DNA from: Sycobia sp. Sy_11
Taxonomy: Eukaryota > Arthropoda > Insecta > Hymenoptera > Epichrysomallidae
DNA length: 64,000 nucleotides
Assembly (NCBI GenBank): GCA_018907035.1
Contig: JACCIC010000211.1
Coordinates: 703,501 to 767,500, forward strand
Reading direction: 5' to 3'
In this document: positions 62,210 through 64,000 of the stretch, piece by piece
Layout: every line of letters starts with the position of its first letter
Position numbering within the stretch: the stretch's first letter is position 1
Translations under genes and position numbers: made by a program
Notes under the pieces: model-generated
What the model was told of the DNA's origin: nothing
The model's database searches: none
The model's input: the letters and a program-made list of their open reading frames with translations, nothing else

Positions 62210-63868
62210 AGTCGAGCTTTCGTCTACACGTCGCGAACGGCGCTTTTAACTATACGTTTCCCTGCGTTTCGACTCGACCGAGTTAACCAGTCCATGTACT
62301 TATGAATGAAACTTTGACCTAATGGGCAATATTTCCAGCACAAAAACCATTTTAATGCATCTTTAAAATTGCCCGTTAATCATTACACGTATTAGTAACG
62401 TAGCGTAATCTTACGTTCCTCTGTTAATGCTGCACATTCACACTTATGGCTATAAATTCTATTTATCGAATAAAAAAAGGTCTCTATATTGATAACGTCA
62501 CGGACGTAGGACATATAATTTAACACGGAATACTGTGTACAAGTAGTTAATTGCCGCAGTGAATCTTTAGAGTCGGATAGCACGCTACACTATCAAATAA
62601 AGCATCGCGGCACGTATATTAAACATCTATCTAACTGTTTGCGCAATTATCATTAATTACGCGCGCTAAAAATAAAAGACTATGCGAAGGCTTTTGAGTA
62701 TGGTAGATTTTACAATTTGTATTATATACACCCTTCAGTTTTATAAAGCATCATTGATAATTCTCTTCGGTTATCCCCGACGTTGACTCGGTCGTACGGT
62801 CTACTAATCATCTCGCTGATTACCCGCATCGGATATTTTCGAAAATGCCAGAAGAAAGAAAAAAAACAATTTTCATTTTGTACGGTAGAAACAATTTGTA
62901 ACAACGTGCATTAATATTAAAAGAATTCGCTACGGCGATGGTGCGAAATCGAATTATTCTTGCACGTTGTGAAATATTTCAAAAAAAAAAACTATTCGAA
63001 AATTATTTGAAAAATGTCCAGGACTGAATTTTTAAGTTATTTTGAAAGTTTATTTGTAAACACACGATAAAAGAATATTGGAAATTATTTCAGCAGAAAT
63101 TTAATCTTCGCGCAGGGCGTTTACGATATAGATAATATGTAGACCAAGAATGTTAATTAAAATTTGCAGATACAAATTATAGGTTAAATTTTATCCATTT
63201 TGTGTCTTTTTAACAATCCGATAACGCGATCGAACATTGACGTAAGTTTTTGGTAATTAATACAAAACAATAAAGTATATATCTTATGAATTATATTTTC
63301 TGTAATCCTTATAAAATAATAGCAGACTACATTATTGTAGAAATTACTGCTTGTCATTCTAAAAAAAGATTGTGTCAAATAATGAAAAATGTTAAATGTA
63401 CAGCCAAAATGTCCACTGAATTTTTTTTTTTTTTTAATCTGTATGCCGTCGTCAGACATTCAGTTTCAATTTTAATCAACGTTCTCGGCATTTATTATTT
63501 ACGACCTAATAAAAGAATCACTCCAACCGCTGAACGAAATAGTGCGCTAATGAGGGCGATCGATGAAAAATACGCGCCGCCTGTTAAAAATATCGCGCGC
63601 GCGCGCGAAGCTTTGCTAAAACTTTCATCTAGCCGGGAAAATTTTCAGACGTCAACCCGAACATTCCATTCTGTACACGGAATTAATCGCCAAGCTCGAG
63701 AATCGTAAAATTATCAGACCGAGTCATCCGAGGCTTACGAACAGTTTCTTCATACGATCCACCGCCGTTATTTTTGCCGATTCAAAAGCGCAGCGGCCCT
63801 CGCCCCGGAGGCAGACCTCGATCGCTGAATTTAACGACTTGGTTCGCTCGCGCCCTCCATTTATACAT

Positions 63869-63869
<1 letters not shown>

Positions 63870-63921
<52 letters not shown>
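63870..63921. repeat. (TA)n microsatellite
   Basis: About 25 TA units near the end of the window. Confidence 0.95.
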
Positions 63922-63930
<9 letters not shown>

Positions 63931-64000
63931 CTGCTTTTATTATCCCTTCGTCTGAGGGGGAAGGGTGGATTTGCAATTTCAGCAATGGTGAGGGCGCATA

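Larger units (their letters stand above)
37400..64000. other. No gene recognised; alternating GC-rich patches and AT-rich DNA
   Basis: I could not support any exon, RNA gene or transposon coding region in this 26-kb stretch. GC-rich, CpG-bearing patches recur at about 38.2-39.7, 42.4-43.0, 44.0-44.65, 46.2-47.3, 49.3-50.3, 51.0-51.2, 54.7-55.9, 57.2-57.45, 58.4-59.0 and 60.1-61.8 kb. They are usually edged by (TA)n or (CT/GA)n tracts. It may be intergenic DNA or a long intron with regulatory patches. Long open frames here lie in repeats or GC-rich DNA and look non-coding. Confidence 0.5.

Overview
The window reads as nuclear DNA of a hymenopteran insect, most likely an aculeate such as an ant. 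It is AT-rich, broken by GC-rich, CpG-bearing patches, and crowded with long dinucleotide microsatellites. Its only clearly coding genes are small intron-containing secreted-protein genes: a family with an abaecin-type proline-rich domain, which is a hymenopteran antimicrobial peptide type, and one histidine acid phosphatase of the venom/testicular type. No prokaryotic signals are present. Species was not determined.

Layout. 1-7.4 kb: no gene recognised; simple repeats. 7.5-20.8 kb: three tandem duplication units on the plus strand (about 7.48-9.91, 11.04-18.30 and 18.30-20.8 kb), each with one antimicrobial peptide gene. Gene 1 has a frameshift in the signal peptide, gene 2 is intact, and gene 3 has a stop at the start of its last exon that a new in-frame splice acceptor could bypass. 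Unit 2 also holds mariner relics and a minus-strand non-LTR retrotransposon with most of ORF2 deleted. 23.8-25.0 kb: a fourth, intact and more diverged family member on the minus strand. 26.1 kb: an orphan promoter-like module with the family's NF-kB-like site and TATA spacing. 33.7-37.4 kb: a complete six-exon secreted acid phosphatase on the minus strand. 38-64 kb: no gene recognised; GC-rich patches alternate with AT-rich DNA and many (TA)n, (CT/GA)n, (CA)n and (CG)n tracts.

How it works together. Each family gene is built as: conserved GGGAATCACAG element, TATA box about 105 bp on, TCAG-type initiator about 28-32 bp after that, non-coding exon 1, exon 2 with signal peptide plus abaecin-like domain, an R-x-x-R-S junction, and exon 3 with a glycine-rich domain resembling the end of hymenoptaecin. 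This resembles the proline-rich plus glycine-rich layout of dipteran diptericin/attacin. It suggests one precursor yields two immune peptides under NF-kB/Relish control. That two-domain cluster, its mosaic copies and the splice-site change in gene 3 are the main points of interest. All calls come from reading the sequence by eye; no database search was run.
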